A stretch of 64,000 bases of DNA from Mycolicibacterium sp. MU0050 (GCF_963378085.1 NZ_OY726395.1:62001-126000); one strand, 5' to 3'. Counted from the stretch's first letter, positions 9,473 to 24,452 are shown. Notes: generated by a model from the sequence alone, not told the origin. Numbers and translations: made by a program.

Positions 9473-11157
9473 TGCCGCCGCGGCGTGCGCAGGCGAAGGC
9501 ACCGAATTCCGCGGGGAAACGTGGTCGCCGGATCGGCTCGGCCGCCGGCGCGCTGCTGTTGGTGGCGATGAGCGCGAATATGCCGATGGCGCAGGCGATC
9601 ACGCCGCCGTCCGTCGACCCGGCGCTGGTGCCCGCGGACGGGCGGCCCGGCCCCGAGCAGCCGATGCGGCAGAGCAACATGTGCGCTCAGACCATCACCG
9701 TCGAGGACCCCAACGTGACGGTGACGGCGCCGGGCTTCACCATGCTCAACATCGCCAAGGCCTGGGAGTTCTCGACCGGCCACGGGGTGCCGGTCGCGGT
9801 CATCGACACCGGGGTGAATCCCAACCCCCGCCTGCCGGTGGTCGCCGGCGGCGACTACATCATGGGCGGTGACGGCCTGCTGGACTGCGACGCGCACGGC
9901 ACCGTGGTGGCGTCGGTGATCGGTGCGGCTCCCAAGGGTACGCCGATGCCCGCGCCGATGCCGCCGCGGCCGGCCTTTCCTCCGCCGGACGGTCCCGCCC
10001 CCGTGACGGGCGCCCCGCCCCCGCCCGACGGTCAGCCCGCACCCCCGGCCCCACCCCCGCCGCCGGCGCCGGTGACGATCACGGAGATCCGTCCCGCGCC
10101 ACCCGAGCCGCCGCCGCCCCCGCCGCCGGCCGCGCCGGCCAGCGCTCCCGGGTCGCCGTACGGCGACCCGCCGCTGAACCCCGCGGTGCCACCGCCGCCG
10201 CCGGATGCGCCCGACGGTGTGGCCGGCGTCGCGCCGCACGCCGTGATCATCGCGATCCGGCAATCCTCACGCGCCTACGAATTCGTCGACCCGCAGCCCG
10301 GGGACAACGAGGCGCGGCGCAAGGCAGGCACCATCGCGTCGCTGGCACAGGCCATCGTGCACGCGGCGAACATGGGCGCCAAGGTGATCAACATCAGTGT
10401 CACGTCGTGTGTTTCGGCCGCCGACCCGCTCGACCAGCGCGCCCTGGGGGCGGCCGTGTGGTATGCGGCGACCCAGAAGGACGCCGTGATCGTGGCGGCC
10501 GCGGGCAACGAGGGCGAAGAGGGCTGCGCGCAGAACCCGCTGTTCGATCCGTTGAACACCGACGATCCCCGCGACTGGGCGCAGGTCAAGACGGTGTCGT
10601 CGCCCTCGTGGTTCTCCGACTATGTGCTCTCGGTCGGCGCCGTCGACAATTCCGGTGCCCCGCTGCCCAAGAGCCTTGCCGGGCCGTGGGTTTCGGCGGC
10701 GGCTCCCGGCGTCGGCATCATGGGCCTCTCACCGCGCGACGGCGCCCCGGTCAACGCCTATCCGCCGAGCCGACCGGGTGAGCCGAACACCCCGTTCTGG
10801 GGAACCAGCTTCTCGGCCGCCTACGTCAGCGGCGTGGCGGCCCTGGTGCGGGCCAAGTACCCGGAACTGAGCGCACATCAGGTGATCAACCGGATCCGGC
10901 AGACCTCGCACAATCCGCCGCGCGGCGTCGACAACCAGGTGGGCTACGGCGTCGTCGATCCGGTGGCCGCGCTGACCTTCAACGTGCCCCCGGGGGAGCG
11001 GCTGGCCCCAGGGTCGCAGAGCCGGGTGGTGGTTCCGCCACCGCCGCCGGAGCCGCCCGATCACCGGGCCCGCAACGCCGCGTTGATCTTCGGCGGCGCG
11101 GTACTCGGTGCGGTGCTGATCGCGTCGCTGGTGGCACGGGCCAGGCGGGCCCGATGA
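9454..11157 (+). CDS. mycP2: MycP2, ESX-2 mycosin (subtilisin-like protease)
   Basis: Membrane-anchored periplasmic serine protease required for ESX complex stability. I chose the ATG preceded by GGGGGG eight bases upstream; ATGs 15 and 18 bases later are possible. There is an N-terminal signal/TM segment (about residues 29-48), and the catalytic triad is Asp118 (VIDTG), His148 (DAHGT) and Ser452 (GTSFS). A C-terminal TM helix ends in RARRAR. The His-to-Ser span is about 90 residues longer than I recall for MycP1, because of a proline-rich insert (see findings). The gene overlaps eccD2 by 19 bp and ends in ATGA with eccE2. Confidence 0.93.
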   Translation: MGANAMMPPRRAQAKAPNSAGKRGRRIGSAAGALLLVAMSANMPMAQAITPPSVDPALVPADGRPGPEQPMRQSNMCAQTITVEDPNVTVTAPGFTMLNIAKAWEFSTGHGVPVAVIDTGVNPNPRLPVVAGGDYIMGGDGLLDCDAHGTVVASVIGAAPKGTPMPAPMPPRPAFPPPDGPAPVTGAPPPPDGQPAPPAPPPPPAPVTITEIRPAPPEPPPPPPPAAPASAPGSPYGDPPLNPAVPPPPPDAPDGVAGVAPHAVIIAIRQSSRAYEFVDPQPGDNEARRKAGTIASLAQAIVHAANMGAKVINISVTSCVSAADPLDQRALGAAVWYAATQKDAVIVAAAGNEGEEGCAQNPLFDPLNTDDPRDWAQVKTVSSPSWFSDYVLSVGAVDNSGAPLPKSLAGPWVSAAAPGVGIMGLSPRDGAPVNAYPPSRPGEPNTPFWGTSFSAAYVSGVAALVRAKYPELSAHQVINRIRQTSHNPPRGVDNQVGYGVVDPVAALTFNVPPGERLAPGSQSRVVVPPPPPEPPDHRARNAALIFGGAVLGAVLIASLVARARRAR

Positions 11158-12692
11158 GTGCGCGCGTGCGGTTGGCGGTCATCGTCGCGGTGTTCGCGGC
11201 GGGCCTGCTCGGCTGGAGCGTCGGTGGCTACCCCGGGGCGGCGGCCGGCGTGGTGGTGGGCGTCCTCGTGGCCGTGGTCCGCTGGTGGCGTCTGCCGCTG
11301 TGGTCGTGGTGGACGCTGTTTCGCCGCCGCAAGCGCCCGATCGAGCTCAGCGATCCCATCACCGTCGCCAACGACCGGTCCGGCGGTGGCGTGCGGTATC
11401 AGGATGACACCGCGATCGTCGCGGTGCACATCCTCGGAAAGGCCCACGCCCCCACGTTGTTCACCGGGTCGACGGCTGCGGTGACAGAGAACACCGTGGA
11501 CCTGGGCGCGTTGCGGGATCTGCTGCAGCACAGTCTGGGCCTCACCGTCGAGTCGCTGAGCCTGGTGACCGCGGGCGCGCGCCGACGAGCGACCGGCGAC
11601 TACCCGCGGGTGTACGACACCCTGATCGGAACGCCGCCGTATGCCGGGCAGCGGGAAAGTTGGCTGATCGCGCGGATCGCGACGCTGCCCAACGCCGACG
11701 CGCTGCAGTGGCGGGTCTCGGCGGGGGCCGCGGCCCTGGCCGTCGCCCAACGCATCAGCGCCGAGCTGCGCGAGCGCGGCATCCGGGCCAAGGTTGCCAC
11801 CGCCACCGACATCGTCGAAATGGAGCGCCGGATCGGGTCCGCCGCGCTGGGGCCCGACCGGCAGAAGTGGCGCTCGGTGCGCGGTGACCACGGCTGGCTG
11901 ACCACGTATTGGTACCGGCCCCAGGACATCACGCCCGAGACGATGGACCAGGCCTGGTCGCTGCGGGTCGACGGGGTCATTCAGAACTGGACGCTGTTCG
12001 CCGACGGGACCGCCACGGCCACCGTCACCGTGCGCACCACGCAACCACCCACCGCGCCCCCGAGCGTCATCATGCGCACGCTGCCCGGGGAACAGGCCGC
12101 CGCGGTGGCCGCCAGCCTGTGCGGTCCGACCCCGAAGCTGCGCCGAATCCGTCGCGGTCCGGCGCCGGGCCCGCTCGCGGTCCCCGTGGGTGCCTCCGGT
12201 GTGTTGATCGGCAAGGTGGGCGCCGGCGACCGGATGATGCTGCCGTTCAGCGACCCGGGCGAGTTCAGCCGCGTGCACATCGCGGCCGACGACGTGGTGG
12301 CCAAGCGCCTGGTGGTGCGCACCGCCGGGGCGGGGGACCGGATCACCGTCCACACCCGCGACCCACAGCGGTGGGCCACGGTGCGGATGCCGGACATCGC
12401 GGTCACCGAAGGGACCCGACCGGCTGCCGGGACCACCGTGAGCGTCACCGACGGCGGGCCCGCGCCGGCGCCGCGCCCCAACACCGTGATCTCCATCGGC
12501 CGACCGGGCGAACCGGTCCGCGGCAAGGCGGACGTCACCATCACGCAGATCGGACCGGCGACGGTCGAGGTGACCGCGGCCGGGTGGACCCGCATGGTCG
12601 AGGTGGAACTGTTCCGGGCCGAAAACCGATACGTATCCGCCGAACCGACCAGCTTGTTCGACGAGCGTGAACTCGTCGAGGAAAGGCGCTGA
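11154..12692 (+). CDS. eccE2: EccE2, ESX-2 membrane complex subunit
   Basis: A 512-residue peripheral member of the ESX core complex. Two N-terminal helices (roughly residues 5-23 and 26-45, ending in the Trp-rich VVRWWRLPLWSWW) anchor a large soluble domain. The start codon shares ATGA with the mycP2 stop. EccE is the least conserved core subunit, and identification depends on position plus the two-helix architecture. It is followed after 10 bp by eccA2. Confidence 0.9.
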   Translation: MSARVRLAVIVAVFAAGLLGWSVGGYPGAAAGVVVGVLVAVVRWWRLPLWSWWTLFRRRKRPIELSDPITVANDRSGGGVRYQDDTAIVAVHILGKAHAPTLFTGSTAAVTENTVDLGALRDLLQHSLGLTVESLSLVTAGARRRATGDYPRVYDTLIGTPPYAGQRESWLIARIATLPNADALQWRVSAGAAALAVAQRISAELRERGIRAKVATATDIVEMERRIGSAALGPDRQKWRSVRGDHGWLTTYWYRPQDITPETMDQAWSLRVDGVIQNWTLFADGTATATVTVRTTQPPTAPPSVIMRTLPGEQAAAVAASLCGPTPKLRRIRRGPAPGPLAVPVGASGVLIGKVGAGDRMMLPFSDPGEFSRVHIAADDVVAKRLVVRTAGAGDRITVHTRDPQRWATVRMPDIAVTEGTRPAAGTTVSVTDGGPAPAPRPNTVISIGRPGEPVRGKADVTITQIGPATVEVTAAGWTRMVEVELFRAENRYVSAEPTSLFDERELVEERR

Positions 12693-12702
12693 CCCGCTAG
12701 CG

Positions 12703-14559
12703 ATGACCACCAGCACCAGCATGACCGCCGCCGCCCGCCGGCACTTCGACCAGGGCATGGCCCTGCTCGCGGCCGAACCGGACGCCGCGCTGGCGAAGTT
12801 CCGGGACGCGACCGACACCGATCCGGCGATGGCCGACGCCTGGCTGGGTCGGATCGCCGCGGGCGACGACGCGTTGGGCACGCTCCAGGAGCTCTACGCC
12901 TACGGGGCGCGGCTGCACCGCGAAACCAACCGGATCGGCGCGGCGCTGGCCGCCCACATCAAGGCCGGCCCCTATCTGGCGATCACGGTGACCGAGTCCT
13001 CACACGCCGGGCTGGCGTTGGCCTCGGCGCTGGTCGACGATGGTCAGTACGAGAAAGCCGAAGCGCTGCTGGAAGATTCGGCTCTGCTGGACACCTGGGA
13101 GAACCACCAGTGGCAGCAGTACTTACGGGCCTACCTGATGTTCGCAACCCAGCGCTGGCCGGACGTCATCTCGGTGGCGGCGTCGGTACTGCCGCCGCAG
13201 GCGATCATCATGTCGGCGGTGACGGCGGCGACCAACACCCTGGCGGCGCACGCCGCCGCCCATCTCGGGCAGGGGCGGGTCGCCCTCGACTGGGCCGACC
13301 GCATTGAGTTGCGGTCGCGGCACGAACACAGCGGGGAGGCCCGTCGTCGGGATCTCAACGACGCCATCGCCGCGGCGATCGATCCGGCTGAGTTTCCCTT
13401 GATTGCAGCCGATCTCGCGTACGTCCGCGGCATGGCCCATCGCCAACTCGGCGAGGAGGACAAGGCGCAGGTCGCGCTGTCGAAGGCGACCATCAATGGT
13501 GCGCTGATCGCGTCCGCGCAGGCGGCGTTGGCCGATCCGAACCTGCAGTTGGTGGTGACCGACGAGGAGACCATCAACAGCCGGACCAACCGCTGGGATG
13601 TCACCACGGAGCAGTCGCTGGAGGACCGGCAGCACGAGGAGAACGAGGAGCGGCGCACCGAACTCCTGGAGGAGGGGCGCGCGCTGCTCAACAACCAGGT
13701 GGGGTTGGCCGACGTCAAGCGCGCCGTTGCCGAGCTGGAGGACCAGATCGAGGTCCGGGCGCTGCGATTGGCGCACGGACTGCCGGTGACCAACCAGACC
13801 AACCACATGCTGCTGGTCGGCCCGCCGGGTACCGGCAAGACCACCACCGCCGAAGCGCTCGGCAAGATCTACGCGGGTTTGGGTATCGTGCGGCACCCCG
13901 AGATCATCGAGGTCAAGCGCGCGGACTTCTGCGGCGAGCACATCGGCGCCTCAGGTCCCAAAACCAATGAGCTGATTGATCGGTCGTTGGGTCGGATCCT
14001 GTTCATGGACGAGTTCTACAGCCTGGTCGAGCGCCACCACGACGGACGACCAGACATGATCGGCATGGAGGCCGTCAACCAGTTGCTGGTGGCGTTGGAA
14101 GTGCACAGGTTCGACTTCTGCTTCATCGGCGCCGGTTACGAGCGGGAGGTCGACGAGTTTCTGACGGTCAACCCCGGTCTGGCCGGCCGGTTCAACCGCA
14201 AGCTCCGCTTCGAGTCGTACAGTCCGGACGAGCTGGTCGAGATCGCGGTCCGCTACGGGCAGCCGCGCGCGACCGTGATCGAGCCCGCCGCCCGGGAGGC
14301 GTTGAACGCCGCCTGCCGCACGCTGCGTGCCTACCTGGCCCCGGACGGCACCCACGGCGTCGATGTCATGCAGAACGGTCGGTTCGCCCGCAATGTAGTG
14401 GAACGCGCTGAGCGACTGCGCGATTCGAGGGTCGCGGCCCAGCATCGCAGCGACAAGGGTTCGGTCACCGTCGCCGATCTCGAGACCATCCGGACCCAGG
14501 ACGTGATGGCCGCCGTCCGCGACGCCTGCGCGGAGAAGCACGTCCCCATCGACCTCTGA
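12703..14559 (+). CDS. eccA2: EccA2, AAA+ ATPase of ESX-2
   Basis: A 618-residue cytosolic AAA+ ATPase (CbbX family) thought to act on EspG-bound substrates. The N-terminal half is a TPR-like helical domain (residues 1-280), followed by a charged linker and the AAA module. Walker A is GPPGTGKTT at about residue 373 and Walker B ILFMDE, with an arginine-finger region GLAGRFNRK. The length is practically that of M. tuberculosis EccA2. A GTG 36 bases upstream is an alternative start but would overlap eccE2. It ends 8 bp from a convergent gene, closing the ESX operon. Confidence 0.93.
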   Translation: MTTSTSMTAAARRHFDQGMALLAAEPDAALAKFRDATDTDPAMADAWLGRIAAGDDALGTLQELYAYGARLHRETNRIGAALAAHIKAGPYLAITVTESSHAGLALASALVDDGQYEKAEALLEDSALLDTWENHQWQQYLRAYLMFATQRWPDVISVAASVLPPQAIIMSAVTAATNTLAAHAAAHLGQGRVALDWADRIELRSRHEHSGEARRRDLNDAIAAAIDPAEFPLIAADLAYVRGMAHRQLGEEDKAQVALSKATINGALIASAQAALADPNLQLVVTDEETINSRTNRWDVTTEQSLEDRQHEENEERRTELLEEGRALLNNQVGLADVKRAVAELEDQIEVRALRLAHGLPVTNQTNHMLLVGPPGTGKTTTAEALGKIYAGLGIVRHPEIIEVKRADFCGEHIGASGPKTNELIDRSLGRILFMDEFYSLVERHHDGRPDMIGMEAVNQLLVALEVHRFDFCFIGAGYEREVDEFLTVNPGLAGRFNRKLRFESYSPDELVEIAVRYGQPRATVIEPAAREALNAACRTLRAYLAPDGTHGVDVMQNGRFARNVVERAERLRDSRVAAQHRSDKGSVTVADLETIRTQDVMAAVRDACAEKHVPIDL

Positions 14560-14567
14560 GCGCGGAG

Positions 14568-15407
14568 TCAGCCCTGCGGGTTGAACCGGCGCGACGGCCG
14601 GAACGCGTCGGCCGGTTGCGCCAGCGCGACGGCGACGCTGGTACCGATCGGGCCCTCGGTGTCGAACAGGGTGGCCGATCCCGTGGCCACCCCGTCGGCG
14701 CCGTAGTGACTTTGTGCGGCGAGCCCGATCAGATCGCCGACGGGCATCCGGCTCAGGGTGACCGTGTAGTCAGCGTTGATGTAGCGCAAACCGCCTGTGC
14801 TCCAATGCGTGAGCGAGCTGGTCACGTCCCCGACGAAGGCGGCCCGGCTGAACGGCGTCACCGGGTGGCCGGCCACGATCGGGCGGGCCAGCCGCACCCA
14901 GGCGAACTTCTGCGTGTCGGTCTGCCACAGGTCGGGCACCAGGCCGGGTGAGCCGACGTCGGTGCGAGTGTTGTAGGACCACAGGTGAAATGGCATCCCG
15001 TCGGGCATGCCGTCCAGGTTCTGCGGGGGTGCCGGCATGCTGACCGGTGAGGTCCACACCTGTCCCTCGGGGTGGTCGCCGCGGCGCAGGTAGAGCGCGC
15101 TGGCCCGGGCGACCACCTCGCCGTCCTGCAGCAGGGTGGCGTCGACGAGCTTGAGTCGCCGGCCTTCCCGCTGCACCGTCGTCTGGATCTGGACGGGCTT
15201 GAGGAAGACCGGCCGCATCAGGTCGACGGTGAACCGGGCCGGTTGCAGCTGCGGGTCGCCATGGGTGTCCAGCGCGAACCCGAGCAGCCCGCCGACGATC
15301 TGGCCGGCCATGGTCTCGCCCCACGGCCCACGCGCCATGTCACTGGGCAGGTAGCTGTCACCGTCGCGGGTGAAGACGGCGTCCACGGCGTCGATGTCCG
15401 CGCTCAA
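14568..15407 (-). CDS. Acyl-CoA thioesterase-like double hot-dog protein
   Basis: A 279-residue protein of the TesB-like/'thioesterase superfamily' type with two hot-dog halves. MAGQIVGGLLGFALD marks the first hot-dog helix, and the second half carries THWSTGGLRYINADYTVTL. It would hydrolyse acyl-CoA or a related thioester; the substrate cannot be told. The start is a TTG that overlaps the stop of the upstream MinD-like gene in TTGA, so translation is coupled to it. It ends 8 bp from eccA2. The pairing with an ESX-associated ATPase is unusual. Confidence 0.75.
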   Translation of the reverse strand: MSADIDAVDAVFTRDGDSYLPSDMARGPWGETMAGQIVGGLLGFALDTHGDPQLQPARFTVDLMRPVFLKPVQIQTTVQREGRRLKLVDATLLQDGEVVARASALYLRRGDHPEGQVWTSPVSMPAPPQNLDGMPDGMPFHLWSYNTRTDVGSPGLVPDLWQTDTQKFAWVRLARPIVAGHPVTPFSRAAFVGDVTSSLTHWSTGGLRYINADYTVTLSRMPVGDLIGLAAQSHYGADGVATGSATLFDTEGPIGTSVAVALAQPADAFRPSRRFNPQG

Positions 15408-16630
15408 TTGGCTTCTCCCGGCACGGGATGCGGCGGGACCATCGAGAAATGGCCCGCGATGGCGGCGGTGATCTCCAGGAAACGCAACCGGGTGGCCGGG
15501 GCCATCTCCCGCGTGACGTCGATGACCCCGCCCGGCCGCAGGTGCGGGTCGAACGGAACCTCGACCACCACTTGGCCGCGGCTGATGAACTGTTGGGCCA
15601 GCGCGGCCTTGGTCTTCTTGTCGGCGTGGCCGTCGGAATCGTTGAGGACCACGACGGTGCGTCGCAGCAGTTCACCCATGCCGTGGTTGGCCAGCCACTC
15701 CATGGTCTGGGCGGCGGCGCCGGCGCCGTCGGCCCAGGGGGAGGACACGACGATCAGGGCATCGAGGTCGCGCAGGGCCTCCTGGGTGACCGGCGCGTCC
15801 ATGGTGGAACCGCAGTCGATGATCGAGATGGTGAAGTGGCGGTCGAGCCGCAGGGCGGCCTCCCGGTAGATGGCCGGGTCCAGGACGCGGCGCCGCGTGC
15901 TGGCGGGCTCGCCGGCCAGCACGTACAGGCCGGCGGCGTTGTTGCCGATGCGAGCCCGCAGGTCCGCGAACGATTCCAGGTTGCGGTCACCGGCCAGCTC
16001 CCAGTAGGAGCCGCGCGCCGACGGGTCGACCCGGCTGCCGAGCCGGCCGAAGGCGGTGTCGGCGTCGATGGCGACCACCCGGTCCGACGGGCGCAACTCG
16101 GCGAAGACCGAGCCGACGCTGGCCGCCACGGAGGTCTTGCCGACGCCGCCCTTACCCAGCACGCCGACCTTGTAGTAGCTGCGCAAGGGCGCCTGGATGA
16201 TGGCCTGCAACTCCGCGGCGCGACGCTCGGCCTTCGAGGGGCCGAGGTTGATCAGGCCGAAGGTGGCGACGTGCACCGCCCGGCGCCAACCGCGGGTGGG
16301 CCGGGGCTTGCGCGGCGACGGGGTCGGCGCGCCGCCGAAGTCGAGCCACGGTGGCTGCTGCAGGCCGGGCCCGGGGCCGAAGTGCTGAGAGCCGGGCGGT
16401 TGGTGCGGTCCGGGCTGTTGGGGGGCGGCGTGCGGCGTGGCGGTCGGCTGAGAACCGGGCTGTTGCGGCAGCGGCCCCTGGGGCTGGATGAATCCGGGCG
16501 CAGGCCCCGGTGTCGCCGTCGGGGGCGGGGACTCCCACTGATCGCCCGACGGGGCGCCTGCCGATGGCGGGGTGGGGTGTTGCGGGGGACCCGCCTGACG
16601 ATCGCGGAGAAACTCTTCACGCTCGGTCAC
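15404..16630 (-). CDS. MinD/EspI-like ATPase with Pro-rich arm (Rv3860-like)
   Basis: A 408-residue relative of EspI and of the M. tuberculosis Rv3860 gene beside gltB. The first ~120 residues are Pro/Gln/Gly-rich and disordered. A basic stretch then precedes the deviant Walker A VLGKGGVGKTS, with VAIDADTAFGRLGSR and IIDCGSTMDAPV as later ATPase motifs. I start it at a GTG with GGAGGAGG ten bases upstream; open reading continues much further but looks non-coding. It shares TTGA with the thioesterase gene. It may act as a regulatory or localisation ATPase for ESX; that is inferred from its paralogues. Confidence 0.85.
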   Translation of the reverse strand: MTEREEFLRDRQAGPPQHPTPPSAGAPSGDQWESPPPTATPGPAPGFIQPQGPLPQQPGSQPTATPHAAPQQPGPHQPPGSQHFGPGPGLQQPPWLDFGGAPTPSPRKPRPTRGWRRAVHVATFGLINLGPSKAERRAAELQAIIQAPLRSYYKVGVLGKGGVGKTSVAASVGSVFAELRPSDRVVAIDADTAFGRLGSRVDPSARGSYWELAGDRNLESFADLRARIGNNAAGLYVLAGEPASTRRRVLDPAIYREAALRLDRHFTISIIDCGSTMDAPVTQEALRDLDALIVVSSPWADGAGAAAQTMEWLANHGMGELLRRTVVVLNDSDGHADKKTKAALAQQFISRGQVVVEVPFDPHLRPGGVIDVTREMAPATRLRFLEITAAIAGHFSMVPPHPVPGEAN

Positions 16631-17120
16631 TGCTGGGGGTCCTCCTCCGGGTGAAGTGCGCCGTTCGGTACGGGGTGTCGGCCCGGGGCCGACGCGGTGG
16701 CACAAGTCGTCATCAGTATCGACTATCGCAAGGGCGGCCCCGCCGGGCCGGTTCGGGCGTAGCGGGCGGCACCGCCGGGCCGCGCGGGCGCGGATGCCCG
16801 GAGCGCTCTGTGACGGTTCGCCTTCGGTGCGCGACGGCGCGCCTTCGCAGGGGTGTAGCACTCTCGGTTGCTGCAGCACTTCGCACGAGATTCCGTAGCT
16901 CTGCTGCGGCACATCGGACCCCTCGATCGCGGCTTCCGAAGCGTCGCGACGCGCCGTATCGACCGAACGGCTCAGCGGACTCAAGCCTGCCACCTGCGCA
17001 AATGCGGCACCGCCAGAAGATCTGTGGCGACGCTTCGGCAGTGCTACGGGAAAATGTTGCAACGCTACGGTTAAGACTGCTACGGTTTCGTCATCGAGCA
17101 CGTCCACGAGAGGAACACTC
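16631..17120. other. Intergenic region between the MinD-like gene and whiB6
   Basis: A 490 bp divergent gap with no convincing gene: open frames crossing it lack ribosome sites and mycobacterial codon bias. It must hold promoters for both neighbours. On the whiB6 side it becomes AT-richer and carries three copies of GCTACGG at 17043, 17064 and 17079. Confidence 0.6.
17057..17086 (+). promoter_or_regulatory. Predicted whiB6 promoter
   Basis: TTGCAA (-35) and TACGGT (-10) are separated by 18 bp, giving a transcript start near 17093. AGAGGAAC precedes the ATG by a normal distance. The -10 overlaps one of three GCTACGG repeats, so a regulator binding those repeats would compete with or recruit polymerase. 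Confidence 0.5.
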
Positions 17121-17474
17121 ATGACAAGCGCACTCAATCCGGGCCATCCCGCGCAGCACGGTGTCCCGCTGTACGACGTCGTCGCGGCCTGTGTGAACGA
17201 CCCCGACCGCTGGGCGGCCTCGGCCGACGAGAGCGCCAAGGCCATCTGTCGAACCTGCCCGCGGCGCTGGCTGTGTGCGCGCGACGCCGTCGAGACGCCG
17301 GGTGCGGAGGGCATCTGGGCCGGAATCGCGATCCCGGAGTCCGGCCGCGGCCGCACCTTCGCGCTGCGCCAGCTGCGCTCGCTGGCCGAACGGGGCGGCT
17401 ATCCCGTCCGCACATCGCGTCGGCGCCGGTTCACCGAACCCGACGAGGGCGAGCGGGGCCCGTCGGCCGGGTGA
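17121..17474 (+). CDS. whiB6: WhiB6, iron-sulfur transcription regulator
   Basis: A 117-residue WhiB-family [4Fe-4S] redox-sensing regulator. Cluster ligands are Cys24, Cys43, Cys46 and Cys52 (CX2CX5C core CRTCPRRWLC), followed by the family turn GIWAGI and a basic C-terminal tail RTSRRRR for DNA contact. In tuberculosis-complex and marine species WhiB6 controls ESX-1 and dormancy genes. Here its usual ESX-1 neighbours are absent and it sits between the Rv3860-like gene and gltB. Confidence 0.9.
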   Translation: MTSALNPGHPAQHGVPLYDVVAACVNDPDRWAASADESAKAICRTCPRRWLCARDAVETPGAEGIWAGIAIPESGRGRTFALRQLRSLAERGGYPVRTSRRRRFTEPDEGERGPSAG

Positions 17475-18258
17475 CCGACACAGGTAGTGCTCTACGCATG
17501 ACCCTGAGGGGCACTGTCGATGATTCTGAGATTGCAAGTCGGGCAGGCCATTCGGGGGAGGGCTGCCGGCGCGAGCCGAGACCGCGGTTGATGGGTGGGT
17601 CGTGATCCGACCACCGTCGAGGGGTAGCCGCGGTCTCGCTCGCTGCCGCAGGCCCGGTGGGGGCGCTGTCTAAGAAATCGGCCCAGGTTTCCGCAAAACG
17701 GCGGCCCGGGGGTCCGATTCGGTCGCCGGCGGGATCCCATGAGGCCCATGTCGCCCAGAACCCGTGGGCTACCAGGGAAATGTGGTCGAAAGGTCCGGTT
17801 GCACCACCTGTTGCGCTGTGGCGAAACACACGCGAGAACAGCCGGGAATATCCGCAAGCAGCAAACTTTTTCTAAGAAAACGGCCACGCGTGCCGCGGCG
17901 CCGCCGACCAGCGGGGATGTCAACGCCGTCCGCAGAAAGGCCCTCGGGCGCAACGAAATTCGAGTTCAACGGGACCCGTCGGGGGCGCGAGGGCCGTCGA
18001 ATCGGGCAAATGGCTAGTTAGGCTGCACTAAGTTGGCGTTGAGGGCGGTTTTTGCCTTATCGTTTTACAACTTGTTGTGACCTGATGATCGGGCCGCCGT
18101 TCAGTGCTGCACGGCCCCACGAACCGTATGGAACAGGTCGGGGTCGCGACATATGAAACCGAAGGGGTGCGCCCGTTCCCGCGGATCGCGGCGCAGGCTC
18201 TGAACAGCACACGAAGGGCCGATGAGGCTCTTCCCGAAGGATTCGGGTGGGTTCGCCG
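17475..18258. other. Structured intergenic region before gltB
   Basis: About 0.78 kb without a supportable gene; the frames open here have poor codon bias and no ribosome site. It holds a long dyad at 17571-17643, a second dyad at 17939-17995 (GGCCCTCG/CGAGGGCC), and an AT-rich promoter-like stretch near 18030-18090. That stretch includes the inverted repeat ACAAC-TT-GTTGT at 18067-18078. A long gltB leader, a regulatory RNA or both are possible. Confidence 0.6.
17571..17643. terminator. Large stem-loop downstream of whiB6
   Basis: Perfect 11-bp arms CGAGACCGCGG (17577-17587) and CCGCGGTCTCG (17628-17638) extend outward by GCGAG/CTCGC across one bulged C. The interior folds again as GTGGGTCG/CGACCAC. 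No T-run follows, so it could be an I-shaped terminator for whiB6 about 100 bases downstream, or part of a structured RNA. Confidence 0.5.
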
Positions 18259-24307
<6,049 letters not shown>

Positions 24308-24371
24308 TCACATACGTCACTCCAGAATCATCGGACTATTCGTCGGCGCGCCTCTGGAGATTTGCCCGTTT

Positions 24372-24397
24372 CTCGGTGTTATATAGATCACACCGAG
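24372..24397. promoter_or_regulatory. Inverted repeat upstream of the small ORF
   Basis: Perfect 8-bp arms CTCGGTGT and ACACCGAG flank a 10-bp AT-rich spacer (TATATAGATC). A -10-like TATGGT follows about 17 bases later. It reads as an operator or a gltD-end hairpin; the AT-rich centre and nearby -10 favour an operator. Confidence 0.4.
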
Positions 24398-24452
24398 CGC
24401 TGCGGTATGGTAGAGGCTCGGTCCAGCTATTCCGACCGCAGGAGTGATAGCA

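Noticed and set aside
16631..17356. Upstream extension of the Rv3860-like gene on the minus strand
   Set aside because: It would run through the whiB6 promoter and coding region; the GTG with GGAGGAGG is a better start.
17431..17953. Open frames between whiB6 and gltB
   Set aside because: No ribosome site, odd composition and strong RNA-like dyads; treated as intergenic.
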